From contig CM041776.1 in the NCBI GenBank assembly GCA_023374045.1, forward strand, positions 285,151,873 to 285,215,872: a DNA stretch of 64,000 bases. The letters are read 5' to 3'. Below the pieces are notes generated by a model. The model saw only the letters and a program-made list of their open reading frames with translations. It was not told the DNA's origin and searched no databases. Each line of letters starts with the position of its first letter. Position 1 is the first letter of the stretch. The position numbers were made by a program, and so were the translations under genes. Source of the DNA: Limonium bicolor (Eukaryota; Streptophyta; Magnoliopsida; Caryophyllales; Plumbaginaceae). Below, in pieces: positions 62,880 to 64,000 of this stretch.

Positions 62880-63720
62880 AGTAGTCGTAGCACTTGTATT
62901 ATTAGCACCAATAATGTAATGGTCGTAAGAGTCAAAGAAGTTGTCAGATAATTTAGTAAGTGGACGTAAAAGTCATAAAGTAAATAGTCAGGCCAATAAT
63001 GTTAGTGCCAAAGTTATGAATTGTACGGGAAAATGTGGCTATAAAAGGAGAAGGGGAAGGAAGCAGAAGGACACAACTCTCCAGAGAAAAAAACAGAGGA
63101 AAGAAAAGAAAGAGGAGAAGGAAGTCCCTAGGAAGTTCATAAAATATTAGAGTCTATTGAGTCTTTGTAATATAAGAATTTTTTGTCTTTTGTTTATGTA
63201 AAATTATGAGTGGCTAAATAAAACCCTTCGGGGTATCCTTTCTTATAATTCCTTATTCAAAATTCACAAAGAATCAGAGAGAGAAAGGAGAGATCATACA
63301 GTGAGAGGAGACTCGCAGTGAGTGAGTTAAAATAATTAAGAGAGAGCCAAGCCTTTGAAGGTTGAAGGTTCGAAGAAGCCGCTTTAAGCCAGGAGGCATC
63401 ACAGGCAAAGATGAACCCAGAACCATCTTCAAGCTCGGGTAAGCTTTCAGATGAATTATTTTGTAAATCCTCGAAGGTTACTGATCTTTATGTTCTTGTC
63501 TCTAATTCTTAAGAAAGGCGTGGTGGAACCTTAACCCACTAGGAATTTAAGTTAGGATCCTCGAAACCAAAACTATAAAAGAAAATTATGAACGTAAATC
63601 TGTTGTTTTCTACATACATACTTCCATTATTCTACTACTCCATTATTCTATACTACTATCCATTATTAGCTACCAGCTAACTGCTCCCGTTAGCTCCCCG
63701 TCCTGTTGGTATCAGAGCCA
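62880..63720 (+). mobile_element. LTR-like segment with TATA box, poly(A) signal and tRNA primer site
   Basis: It has a TATA motif (ctataaaagg, 63039-63048), a polyadenylation signal aataaa (63217-63222) and, at 63707-63720, TGGTATCAGAGCCA, the primer site for initiator Met tRNA. This order is that of a long terminal repeat followed by the start of an internal region on the plus strand. The left boundary is not defined, and the expected CA just before the primer site reads GT here. Confidence 0.55.
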
Positions 63721-63949
63721 GACAAGAGATTAGAAGGTCCCTGATCAATACTAAACAAAAATGAAACCAATTAAAAAACGAGTAGTATATAGTGCTAGTG
63801 ATACAAATTATCAAATGAGCCCGCTTTATCTCTCGTCTTGCTCTGATACCAGCAGGACGGGGAGCTAACGGGAGCAGTTAACTGGTAGCTAATAATGGAG
63901 TAGTAGTATAGAATAATGGAGTAGTAGAATAATGGAAGTATATATGTAT
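63611..63949. repeat. Inverted repeat of LTR end plus primer-binding site
   Basis: The left arm at about 63611-63733 (tacatacatacttccattattc... through tcctgttggtatcagagcc) is the reverse complement, with few differences, of about 63828-63949 (gctctgataccagcaggacgggg... through ggaagtatatatgta). A spacer of roughly 95 bases separates the arms. Each arm includes a TGGTATCAGAGC site (63707-63718; 63840-63851 in reverse). The right-hand copy continues toward the window edge. Confidence 0.85.
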
Positions 63950-64000
63950 ATCAAAATGATTTATATATATATAAATAAATAATCACCAAAAACATTGCCA

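Noticed and set aside
62941..63150. 69-residue Lys/Arg-rich frame
   Set aside because: It overlaps the TATA region and leader of the LTR-like segment; the basic composition reflects purine-rich DNA.
1..64000. CRISPR arrays, bacterial operons, rRNA or canonical tRNA genes
   Set aside because: None seen; the only tRNA-like signals are the SINE at 11.39-11.48 kb and retroelement primer-binding sites.

Overview
This is a nuclear genome window from a flowering plant, most likely a eudicot. The evidence is AT-rich intergenic DNA, GT-AG introns, plant-specific gene families (F/S/K-segment dehydrin, SKU5-similar protein, peroxisomal enoyl-CoA hydratase 2) and a dense load of plant transposons (Stowaway, Mutator-like and hAT-like MITEs, a LINE, a tRNA-derived SINE, a Copia element). 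Species cannot be fixed from the sequence.

Layout. 1-6 kb is repeat territory: a foldback element, a 410-bp palindromic MITE with a 9-bp target duplication, and a decayed LINE. 6.38-7.31 kb (+) is an acidic dehydrin with one F, one S and three K segments, followed by a Stowaway MITE. 8-13 kb holds two oppositely oriented copies of one repeat family, an unidentified open frame and a SINE with 17-bp target duplications. 13.6-22.9 kb (+) is a 17-exon gene for an 882-residue ubiquitin-like-domain protein of the BAG6/Scythe-like plant family; a 978-bp hAT-like element sits in intron 1 and an LTR-like repeat array in intron 11. 24-27.9 kb is mostly AT-rich intergenic DNA. 28.0-31.1 kb (+) is a six-exon SKU5-similar (multicopper-oxidase-like) secreted protein with one frame break. 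32.6-36.2 kb (-) is ECH2, an eleven-exon peroxisomal enoyl-CoA hydratase 2 ending in the peroxisome signal SQL, with one frame break and a GC-AG intron. 37.2-38.4 kb (-) is a decayed MAIN-like/plant-mobile-domain sequence. 41.5-46.8 kb (-) and 49.8-53.1 kb (-) are tandem prolyl oligopeptidase genes; the second lacks three introns of the first and carries many frame breaks. 55.0-60.2 kb (-) is a decayed Copia retrotransposon with a truncated 5' LTR, lying against fragments of an unidentified gene (60.2-62.1 kb). The right edge (62.5-64 kb) carries an LTR-like segment with a tRNA primer-binding site that is repeated in inverted orientation.

The genes are unrelated housekeeping, stress and cell-wall functions; nothing suggests a biosynthetic cluster or a joint system. 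Exon boundaries were worked out by hand from splice signals, reading phase and family conservation, so they may be off by a few bases. The recurrent one-base frame breaks in otherwise conserved exons mean that assembly error must be excluded before the SKU5-similar, ECH2 or first prolyl oligopeptidase gene is called non-functional.
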